A stretch of DNA of 64,000 bases from a virus: positions 1-64,000 of the IMG/VR virus record IMGVR_UViG_3300027749_000096; one strand, given 5' to 3'. Below, piece by piece: positions 57,766-64,000 of this stretch. The notes under the pieces were generated by a model, which was not told where the DNA came from, made no database searches, and saw only the letters and a list, made by a program, of their open reading frames with translations. The translations under genes and the position numbers were made by a program. Positions within the stretch are counted from its first letter, which is position 1. Every line of letters starts with the position of its first letter.

Positions 57766-58263
57766 ATGAATACAAAGAAATATGCCATCTCATTAGAAGG
57801 TAAGCTTATAGAAGAATTTAAAAGAAAATTCTTTGATAAATTAGGGTATGAACCTGTTGTCCATGCTGGTTCTAGATTGAAGACAGAAGATGGTAAAGAT
57901 GTAGCAACAATATCATTAGGTGAACTAAAAGATTGTTTTACTCCATTTCTACCTCTTCTTAGGGGAGTACCTGCAGAACTTGATAATAGATCAAGAAAGA
58001 AAGACTTAGTAGAACTAAGGGTGATATTTTCATTTATTGCTAGAAGTATGGGATATACTTTAGAAGATATTGGAGATGTGTTAGGTAAAAAAGATCACAC
58101 CACTGTTATACATTCTATAACATGTTTTAAAAACTGGGTAGCTGTTGATCCTATTTTTAGAGATAAATTTAATATAATCCTTAATTACATAGTAGTTATA
58201 CAAAACAAACAAAATGAGTCATCAACATTGGAACACACTGATCAAATGGAACATCAGTCCTAA
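57766..58263 (+). CDS. Orphan DnaA domain IV protein
   Basis: This 165-residue protein ends its conserved part with RVIFSFIARSMGYTLEDIGDVLGKKDHTTVIHSITCFKNW (85-124). This is the DnaA C-terminal DNA-binding domain, including the signature (IG..LG.+DHTTVIH) that reads DnaA boxes. The AAA+ domain of DnaA is absent; the first 75 residues are unrelated. It could recruit host DnaA or phage helicase to a phage origin, or block host initiation. It overlaps the next gene by 50 bp and leads the replication operon. Confidence 0.85.
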   Translation: MNTKKYAISLEGKLIEEFKRKFFDKLGYEPVVHAGSRLKTEDGKDVATISLGELKDCFTPFLPLLRGVPAELDNRSRKKDLVELRVIFSFIARSMGYTLEDIGDVLGKKDHTTVIHSITCFKNWVAVDPIFRDKFNIILNYIVVIQNKQNESSTLEHTDQMEHQS

Positions 58264-58786
58264 TCAAATCTATTTATTAGATTGTTACCGTAGTAAGATT
58301 AAACCTTCTAAAATAATTAATGAAGAAGGTGAACGTTTAGTATGTCAAGCAAAAGATTTATTGGATGGAAATAATAATCTAACTAATAAAGCAAGTATAA
58401 TATTAGATGAGTATGAAACTTTTCTTGTAAAAGCTAAGAAAGTGGTGGCTAGTCAAGTACTAGGGGAAGATATGAATGAACGTATTAAAGAATACAGAGA
58501 AATATTTCCTCCTAAAAGACTTCCATCTGGACAATTAGCTAGACAAAGTGTTCAAGAATTGAAAGACAAGTTTGTATGGTTCTTTAAAACATACCCAGAA
58601 TATGACTGGGATTTAGTATTAGATGCTACAGACTATTATAATGAAATCTTTAGTAAAAAAGATTATGCATATATGGCTACCAGTAGTAATTTTATTAAAA
58701 AAACAGAAATAACTAAAGAGGTGTCTTCAAAACTTGCTGATTATTGTCAGCAAATAATAGATGACCCTAAAATTTTAAATCAATAA
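58214..58786 (+). CDS. Replication accessory protein, possible helicase loader
   Basis: This 190-residue helical protein (NQIYLLDCYRSKIKPSKIINEEGERLVCQAKDLLDGNNNLTNKASIILDEYE...) overlaps the DnaA-like gene by 50 bp and lies two genes before the DnaB helicase. It has no ATPase motif. The acidic helical second half (KDKFVWFFKTYPEYDWDLVLDATDYYNEIF) suggests a protein partner. A loader or primosome role is inferred from the neighbours only. Confidence 0.55.
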   Translation: MSHQHWNTLIKWNISPNQIYLLDCYRSKIKPSKIINEEGERLVCQAKDLLDGNNNLTNKASIILDEYETFLVKAKKVVASQVLGEDMNERIKEYREIFPPKRLPSGQLARQSVQELKDKFVWFFKTYPEYDWDLVLDATDYYNEIFSKKDYAYMATSSNFIKKTEITKEVSSKLADYCQQIIDDPKILNQ

Positions 58787-58790
58787 ACAC

Positions 58791-58979
58791 ATGACTAGAA
58801 AAGAAAAGATGATTCACAGTTTAATAATATCATGTTTGTTTAGTTTATTAAGTTGGTTTACAATAGATAGATTTATAATAAAAGTATCATTTTGGCAATA
58901 CTTTTTTATTGAATTTATTTTGATTTTATCACTTAAATTATTTAACTTTACAAAGCAAAGATTAAACCTAAATTTATAA
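58791..58979 (+). CDS. Small two-span membrane protein
   Basis: This 62-residue hydrophobic protein (MTRKEKMIHSLIISCLFSLLSW...) has two membrane segments (SLIISCLFSLLSWFTI and FWQYFFIEFILILSLKLFNF). Its stop overlaps the helicase start as TAATG. Its presence inside the replication operon is unusual; a membrane tether for replication is a possible but untested reading. Confidence 0.55.
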   Translation: MTRKEKMIHSLIISCLFSLLSWFTIDRFIIKVSFWQYFFIEFILILSLKLFNFTKQRLNLNL

Positions 58980-60907
58980 TGAATTTACTAAATACACCTA
59001 TTAAAGATAGACCTTTTGGTATAAGGAGTTATGTAGAAATTCTTGAAGAAGGTTTAAATTACATTGAGGATAGAAGACTAGGTAAGATTAAATCTTTAAC
59101 ATTACCGTGGGATGGATTAAATAATGCAGGTGTAGCTGGTTTAGAATGGGGATCAATGATAACTATAGGTGCTAGACCTGGTTGTTTATCTGGAGATACT
59201 GTTCTTGATATTTATAGACACTACAATAAAAAAAATCATAGAAATGGATCTAGAAAATACACATTAAAAGAATTATACTATAAATTTAACGGCTTACTTG
59301 TACCAAGAAATTCCAAAAATGATAAAAGAAATGGTAATTATTGGGATTTAACAGTGCCTTCAAAACTTTATAGTTATAATAAGAATGAACAGTATTTAGA
59401 TTTAAATAATATTGTTAATGTTATAGAATCAGGTATAAAAGAAACTTTTACTGTTATAACAGAATCAGGAAAACAATTAAGAGCAACAAAAGATCATAGA
59501 TTTTTAATATCTGAAAATGATGAATATCTTGAATTAGAAAATTTAAACATTGGGGATTATGTATATTGTAGAACTGACAAACATATAAATAAAGGAAGAA
59601 AACCAAGACCTTATAGATTTGAATATACTACAAAAATGCCATATTATCCATCAGCTAAAGAAAAAAAAGTTAAATGTAATAATATTGAATATACACATCA
59701 TAGAATTAAAAAGACTAGAGCTGTTTATGATGCTGCTTTAAACAATGTTACATTAGATGTATTTTTAGAAAATGTAAAAACTAATCCTAATCATAATTAT
59801 AAGTTTTCAGATCTTAATATGGACATTCATCATATAGATGAAAACCATCAAAATGATGTTCCTGAAAACTTAATTTTGCTTAGTAAAGAAGAACATGCTA
59901 GATTACATTCATCGGTTACTTATATAGATAGAATTAACAGAAAGAAAATTGTTAAAGAAAAAATCATATCAATTGTAAGTTTTGGAAAAGAAATGACTTA
60001 TGATATAGAAATGACCAGTCCTTATAATAATTTTGTTGCTAATGAATTTGTTGTTCATAATTCAGGTAAGACAATGTTTGTATCTCAAATACTAAGAGAA
60101 TCTAAAATGCTTAATCCAACACAAAATTTTAATATTTTAGAATTTCAATTTGAGATGGGAGCTAGACAAACTGCAGCTAGAGATTTTGCTTCCCAGGTTA
60201 GTTTAGATTATAATCAAGTACTTAGTACTCATAAACAATTAGATGAGTTTTCTGTAAAACTTATGAGACAATATATTGCAGACACTAAAGTGTTTCAAGG
60301 TTTTGGTAACTATAGAGTTCAGATTAATGACCCTCTTACAGTTACTAATATGGAACAAGCCATATATAAAACTTATGAAGGACTTGGTGGTAAGCCTCTT
60401 ATTGTATCTATAGATCATAGCTTCTTAGTAAAAAAAGATAGAGATGAGAAAGAAAAACTTAACACTTTATATAACACTGTAGAAATGTTAATGAAGGTGA
60501 AGAATAAACTACCAATAGTGGTATTTATGATTTCACAATTAAACAGAAGTATTGATGACCCATTAAGAAAAATGCCTGGTACAGTGGGTAACTACCCTAC
60601 TAGTGCAGATATATTTGGTGGTGATGCTTTACAACAGGGTTCTGATATGGTGTTAGTTCTTACAAGACCTTTTAAAGCTGATATAGAAATATATGGTAGA
60701 AAAGAGTATGTTTGCAAAACTGATGATATTTTTGGTCACATTCTTAAAGCTAGAAATAGTGCTGATGATACTAACTTATTGTTTCTTAAAGCAGAGTTTT
60801 CTAAACAAAGAATGATAGAAATTCCTGAACCTGTTTCTAATAACCCAACAGGAGCTCCACCAAAAAGAAGAACAGCTCAAAAATATAATAATTCACAAAC
60901 CCCATAA
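58979..60907 (+). CDS. dnaB: DnaB-type replicative helicase interrupted by an intein
   Basis: The precursor has 642 residues. Exteins are residues 1-68 and 362-642. N-extein ends TIGARPG and C-extein begins SGKTMFVSQIL, so splicing rebuilds the P-loop GARPGSGKT. C-extein carries LEFQFEMGARQTAARDFASQVS, Walker B VSIDHSF, QLNRS and GGDALQQGSD motifs of the DnaB/RecA-like helicase core. The mature length is about 349 residues, as expected for a single-domain phage DnaB-like helicase. It unwinds DNA at the fork with the primase encoded downstream. Confidence 0.92.
   Translation: MNLLNTPIKDRPFGIRSYVEILEEGLNYIEDRRLGKIKSLTLPWDGLNNAGVAGLEWGSMITIGARPGCLSGDTVLDIYRHYNKKNHRNGSRKYTLKELYYKFNGLLVPRNSKNDKRNGNYWDLTVPSKLYSYNKNEQYLDLNNIVNVIESGIKETFTVITESGKQLRATKDHRFLISENDEYLELENLNIGDYVYCRTDKHINKGRKPRPYRFEYTTKMPYYPSAKEKKVKCNNIEYTHHRIKKTRAVYDAALNNVTLDVFLENVKTNPNHNYKFSDLNMDIHHIDENHQNDVPENLILLSKEEHARLHSSVTYIDRINRKKIVKEKIISIVSFGKEMTYDIEMTSPYNNFVANEFVVHNSGKTMFVSQILRESKMLNPTQNFNILEFQFEMGARQTAARDFASQVSLDYNQVLSTHKQLDEFSVKLMRQYIADTKVFQGFGNYRVQINDPLTVTNMEQAIYKTYEGLGGKPLIVSIDHSFLVKKDRDEKEKLNTLYNTVEMLMKVKNKLPIVVFMISQLNRSIDDPLRKMPGTVGNYPTSADIFGGDALQQGSDMVLVLTRPFKADIEIYGRKEYVCKTDDIFGHILKARNSADDTNLLFLKAEFSKQRMIEIPEPVSNNPTGAPPKRRTAQKYNNSQTP
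59183..60061 (+). mobile_element. Intein with HNH homing endonuclease in dnaB P-loop
   Basis: In-frame insertion of 293 residues (69-361). It begins with C69 (CLSGDTVLDI, block A). Block B is ESGKQLRATKDHRFLI with the conserved T..H-like ATKDH. The HNH homing domain centres on DIHHIDENHQNDVPENLILLSKEEHARLH. Block F is MTYDIEMTSPYNNFVANEFVVHN, ending in His-Asn before the +1 Ser of the C-extein. All residues needed for class 1 splicing are present. Confidence 0.93.
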
Positions 60908-60931
60908 TTCACAATTTAAAAAACACAGAGT

Positions 60932-61519
60932 ATGTCAATCATGCACAGTATGTCTGAAGAAGACAAAACAAAGTACAAGTTCCAAAAGACAAAAGAAATG
61001 AGAGATTTTAACAAAGATCTCATTAATGATTTAGGAATTTCAATTTATGAGTTCAACATGAAAACACAGTTTTATGATGAACAAGGTAGACTGGTGGTAG
61101 GAATCTTTCCATCAGAGTTTAAAAAACCAAAAGGATTTTTCTTTGAGCTTATAGACTCAAACTTAAATCCAATAGATTCAGAAAGAAAAGTTTATAGAAT
61201 TCCTCCTACAGAAGGATTTGAGGATGAATATGAACTTACAGCCAAAGGTTCTTTTTTAGTTCCTATTGAAGAATTGAAGACAGTACACAGAAGTTCTGTT
61301 GCAATTAGTAAGTTGTCTGCTTTTACAGGTACAGAGAAGCCTGTATTTAAAGTGACAGAGAAAGCTCAAGAAATTCAAAAGTCAATTCCTAAAGCTCCTG
61401 CTCTTATGGAGGATGCTTTATATAGTGAAATGACTATTAGAGATTTTTATGCTATCAAAACAGGTAAACCAGTTAGTACAAGACAATGGTTGAATGAATT
61501 AGTAAGAAACACAAAATAA
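60932..61519 (+). CDS. Replication-module protein, unknown
   Basis: This 195-residue protein (MSIMHSMSEEDKTKYKFQKTKEMRDFNKDLINDLGISIYEFNMKTQFYDEQGRLVVGIFPSEFKKPKGFFFEL...) has a helical charged N-terminus and a beta-rich middle. It lies between helicase and the AAA ATPase with 24- and 11-bp spacers. No enzymatic motif. A role in DNA replication is inferred from the neighbours. Confidence 0.6.
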   Translation: MSIMHSMSEEDKTKYKFQKTKEMRDFNKDLINDLGISIYEFNMKTQFYDEQGRLVVGIFPSEFKKPKGFFFELIDSNLNPIDSERKVYRIPPTEGFEDEYELTAKGSFLVPIEELKTVHRSSVAISKLSAFTGTEKPVFKVTEKAQEIQKSIPKAPALMEDALYSEMTIRDFYAIKTGKPVSTRQWLNELVRNTK

Positions 61520-61530
61520 ACAAAACACAT

Positions 61531-62220
61531 ATGGCTGCAACAAGAGTGCTGATTCTAGCTGAATCAGGTGGTGGTAAATCCACTAGTATAGAAACTTTAG
61601 ACCCTAAAGAAACATTTATTATAAATGTAGCAAGTAAAGGATTACCATTTGCTAAATGGAAGTCAAAGTATAAAGAATGGAGTAAAGAAAACCCTACAGG
61701 TAATCTTTATCAAAATTCTAGTGCTCCTTCTATTATAGCTTGTATGGAGTATGTTAATTCAAAAAGACCAGAAATAAAAACTCTCATTATAGATGATTTA
61801 TTTTATATGTCAGCTTTTGAATTATTTGACAAAGCAAATGAAACAGGGTATGCTAAGTTTACTAGTATTGCAATTTCTTTAAAGAAGGTGGCAACACTTC
61901 CTCAAACATTTAGAGAGGATCTATCTGTATTTTATCTAACTCATCCAGAAGAGTCTACAGACATTGAAGGACGTAGAATCATTAAAACAAAAATGACAGG
62001 TAAAATGGTGGAGCAACAATTAAATTTTGAAGGACTTTTTGAAACTGTTCTTTATGCAAGACCTAGAAAGAGTAAGGAAACTAAAGAAATGGAATATGGT
62101 TTTGAAACAAAAACAGATGGTACAACTCCTACTAAAACTCCAAAAGGAATGTTTACAGAGAGCTTTATACCAAATGATTTATTGTATGTAAAATCTGCAA
62201 TCCATAAGTATGAAAATTAA
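61531..62220 (+). CDS. Phage AAA-type nucleotide-binding protein
   Basis: This 229-residue P-loop protein has Walker A LAESGGGKSTS (8-18) and Walker B KTLIIDDLFYM (around 85-95). A conserved FYLTHPEE segment and a C-terminal K.T.GKMV / LYARPRK pattern match the phage AAA_24-type (RecA-like) ATPase found beside helicase and SSB genes. It probably assists recombination or replication. Confidence 0.85.
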   Translation: MAATRVLILAESGGGKSTSIETLDPKETFIINVASKGLPFAKWKSKYKEWSKENPTGNLYQNSSAPSIIACMEYVNSKRPEIKTLIIDDLFYMSAFELFDKANETGYAKFTSIAISLKKVATLPQTFREDLSVFYLTHPEESTDIEGRRIIKTKMTGKMVEQQLNFEGLFETVLYARPRKSKETKEMEYGFETKTDGTTPTKTPKGMFTESFIPNDLLYVKSAIHKYEN

Positions 62221-62254
62221 TAATTTATTTTAAACAAAACAAAAACAAAACAAC

Positions 62255-62866
62255 ATGTTTAGTACAGCAGGACAAGAAGTAAAAGGTGGAGGATTAGGAA
62301 AATCTTTTAACCCAGGAGTAGTTTATGCACACATCTATAGTGCAACAGTTAGAACATCTCAGTCAGGTAAGAAGTCTTTAGAGATAACTCTTGAGGGACC
62401 ATCTATTCCTAACTTTGAAGGATGGGCTATTGATAAAGAAAATCCAGAAGGAGCTAAGTTTGCAGGACAAACAGCAAGAGTTAGTGCAACAGTTTATACC
62501 ACTGAATTTAATAGTGATGATATTAATAAGAATGATATTCTTAATAAAATCATTATTATTTCTAATGAGTTAGGATTTAGAAAAGAAATTGATGCTTTAT
62601 CTGATGATGGTTCAATTACATCAATTGAACAATGGGTAGAAGCAGCTGTTGAAGTTCTTAAAGGACAAGATGCTTATTGGTTCTTAGCAGGTAAAGAAGA
62701 TGAGTATAATGGAAAGGTGATTACTAAATTATCTCTTCCTAAATACAAGTTTTGTTCTACTGATGAATCAAAAGTTCCTAAGTTTGATAAAACAAACAAA
62801 TATCATTTTACTGCACTAGCTAGTAAAGCAGTTACTAGTTTTGAAGCAAATGATTTTGAAATGTAA
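62255..62866 (+). CDS. Single-stranded DNA-binding-like protein
   Basis: This 203-residue protein is beta-rich in its first two thirds (VVYAHIYSATVRTSQSGKKSLEITLEGPSIPN...FAGQTARVSATVYTTEFNS). The strand-length pattern and a Lys-Ser-Leu-Glu-hairpin resemble phage SSB-like OB folds, and the C-terminus is acidic (SFEANDFEM), as in many SSBs. Its place right after the AAA ATPase and before primase fits. The SSB call is by context and pattern, not by a firm motif. A terminator follows. Confidence 0.6.
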   Translation: MFSTAGQEVKGGGLGKSFNPGVVYAHIYSATVRTSQSGKKSLEITLEGPSIPNFEGWAIDKENPEGAKFAGQTARVSATVYTTEFNSDDINKNDILNKIIIISNELGFRKEIDALSDDGSITSIEQWVEAAVEVLKGQDAYWFLAGKEDEYNGKVITKLSLPKYKFCSTDESKVPKFDKTNKYHFTALASKAVTSFEANDFEM

Positions 62867-62894
62867 AATTTAAAATTTAAAATTTTATTTATAA

Positions 62895-62927
62895 GAAGGA
62901 GTGTATATTTTTACACTCCTTTTTTAT
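62895..62927 (+). terminator. Rho-independent terminator
   Basis: AAGGAGTGTA/TACACTCCTT with a short T-rich loop is followed by TTTTT, 28 bp after the SSB-like gene. Confidence 0.9.
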
Positions 62928-62937
62928 TTATTAGAAT

Positions 62938-63903
62938 ATGTTTAACACCAAGAATTTAGTACATGATGTAAAGAATGTTCCTGTCCCTTGGATATTTGAA
63001 CACTTTGCATCCCTTAAAGAAAAATTAGTTGGGCAGGATGTAAAGATTAAAAGTGTTTTTAATAAAGCTGATAAAGTTCCTAGTATGTGTATATACACGG
63101 ATAGAGCTAACAGCTATAGATATAAAGATTTTTCATCTGGTAAAAGTGGTAGTGCAATAGATTTTGTAAAAGAACTAAAGCATCTATCTTTTTATGAAGC
63201 TGCTCAGTTAATAGTACAAGTATATAATGATTATGTTCTACATAATAATGGAGGATATGATTTAAAGGAATTTCAAAAGGCTTCTAGATATAAAGTGACT
63301 AGTTATGCTTTTAGAACATGGACTACACAGGATCAATATTTCTGGACTCAGTTTAATATTGGATCTAAACTACTAGAAGAATATTGTGTAAGACCTTTAG
63401 ATTATTATTGTATGACTAAAGATGATAAAAATCTTTGTATAACAGGACTTTATCTCTATGGTTATTTTAAGAAAGACGGCACACTATATAAAATATATCA
63501 GCCTAAAACTTTAGATAAGAAATTTATTAAAGTGACAGACTATATTCAAGGATTTGAACAGATACATCATCATAAAAATTTACTTATTACATCCAGTCTT
63601 AAAGATGTAATGTCTATAAAGTCTCTCAAACTTAAAATAGATGTTATAGCTCCAGACAGTGAGAACACTATGATTAAAGATGACATCATGGATGACTTTA
63701 TTGAAAGCTATGATAAAATAATTATTATGTTTGACAATGATGAACCAGGTATAAAAGCTATGAAAACTTATAAGGAAAAGCATCCTTTTGTAGAAATAGC
63801 TCTTCTTCCTATGAGTAAAGATGTATCAGATAGTATTAAAGATTTTGGAGCTAAAGAAGTTAGAAACAGAATAGTTCCTATATTAGACAAAAAAATAAAC
63901 TAA
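62938..63903 (+). CDS. DnaG-type TOPRIM primase
   Basis: In this 321-residue protein the C-terminal TOPRIM domain shows LLITSSLKDVMS (around 217-228, replacing the Glu motif with Ser/Lys), APDSENT and IIIMFDNDEPGIKAM (about 261-275) with the DxDxxG motif. The N-terminal part (YRYKDFSSGKSGSAIDFVKELKHLSFYEAAQLI) resembles the zinc-binding/CHC2-like helices of primase but without visible Cys ligands. It probably synthesises primers for the DnaB-type helicase upstream. Its stop overlaps the next start (TAATG). Confidence 0.85.
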   Translation: MFNTKNLVHDVKNVPVPWIFEHFASLKEKLVGQDVKIKSVFNKADKVPSMCIYTDRANSYRYKDFSSGKSGSAIDFVKELKHLSFYEAAQLIVQVYNDYVLHNNGGYDLKEFQKASRYKVTSYAFRTWTTQDQYFWTQFNIGSKLLEEYCVRPLDYYCMTKDDKNLCITGLYLYGYFKKDGTLYKIYQPKTLDKKFIKVTDYIQGFEQIHHHKNLLITSSLKDVMSIKSLKLKIDVIAPDSENTMIKDDIMDDFIESYDKIIIMFDNDEPGIKAMKTYKEKHPFVEIALLPMSKDVSDSIKDFGAKEVRNRIVPILDKKIN

Positions 63904-64000
63904 TGGCTAAAATAAAATCAGTTAGGAAAAACACTTCTCCTAAGAAACCCAAAAAAGTAATTAATAAACCTTTTGCTGATGGTACAATGAGCAGTAGTCA
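63903..64000 (+). CDS. Partial gene at right edge, basic N-terminus
   Basis: The frame is open from ATG 63903 (TAATG with primase) to the window end, 32 codons: MAKIKSVRKNTSPKKPKKVI then NKPFADGTMSSS. A Lys-rich N-terminus is all that is visible; identity cannot be told. Confidence 0.5.
   Translation, partial: MAKIKSVRKNTSPKKPKKVINKPFADGTMSSS

Noticed and set aside
1-64000. CRISPR array or diversity-generating retroelement
   Set aside because: No regularly spaced direct repeats were seen and no reverse transcriptase gene with template/variable repeat is present in the window.

Overview
The window is one strongly AT-rich contig fragment of a tailed double-stranded DNA phage. It is best read as a crAss-like phage (Crassvirales-type) infecting a Bacteroidota host. 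The gene set and order support this: large terminase (23997-26219), a 917-residue portal (21137-23890), a probable scaffold (19755-21023) and a 539-residue major capsid protein (18106-19725) lie consecutively. A PhoH ATPase, a PD-(D/E)XK nuclease and an HU/IHF-like protein follow upstream. The replication module holds an SF2 helicase, uracil-DNA glycosylase, DnaB-type helicase, AAA ATPase and TOPRIM primase. Gene starts lack Shine-Dalgarno sequences and are preceded by A-rich or TTAAA-type leaders, as is usual for Bacteroidota and their phages. TAA, TGA and TAG all end genes, so the standard bacterial code applies.

Layout. Positions 1-31990 are the late/virion half, all on the minus strand. 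Read from 31990 downward it holds small regulators and DNA-metabolism genes (PD-(D/E)XK, PhoH, HU-like), packaging, portal, scaffold, capsid, a run of small Lys/Gly-rich proteins, a protein resembling LCIB-type beta-carbonic anhydrases, connector and baseplate-like proteins, a large repeat-rich tail protein, a 1125-residue fibre, and a tandem family of Cys/Thr-rich fibre-like proteins that runs off the left edge. Positions 31991-32242 form the divergent control region. Positions 32243-55373 (plus strand) are the early half: many small unknown genes, three stretches of intergenic DNA rich in predicted RNA structure, helix-turn-helix proteins, a PcfJ-like protein, then SF2 helicase, UDG, MoxR-type AAA ATPase and VWA protein. 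Positions 55466-57639 are a minus-strand lysis cassette (M15 endolysin, spanin-like, holin-like). Positions 57766-64000 (plus) are the replication core: an orphan DnaA domain IV protein, a possible helicase loader, an intein-split DnaB helicase, an ATPase, an SSB-like protein and a primase.

Main observations. (1) A 293-residue HNH-carrying intein lies exactly in the Walker A loop of the DnaB helicase. (2) The DNA between about 32.8 and 34.9 kb is packed with strong hairpins and long-range stems and looks like one or more large structured non-coding RNAs; further structured RNAs lie at 36571-36659, 40292-40455 and 49069-49163. (3) A 15-bp AT motif recurs upstream of late minus-strand operons and is a candidate late promoter. 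(4) An 18-bp dyad element sits directly after a stop codon at two distant sites. (5) A LCIB-like carbonic anhydrase homologue appears in the virion module. (6) Four homing-type endonucleases (HNH, LAGLIDADG, GIY-YIG and the intein HNH) are scattered through the window. All functional calls are from reading motifs by eye; no database search was run.
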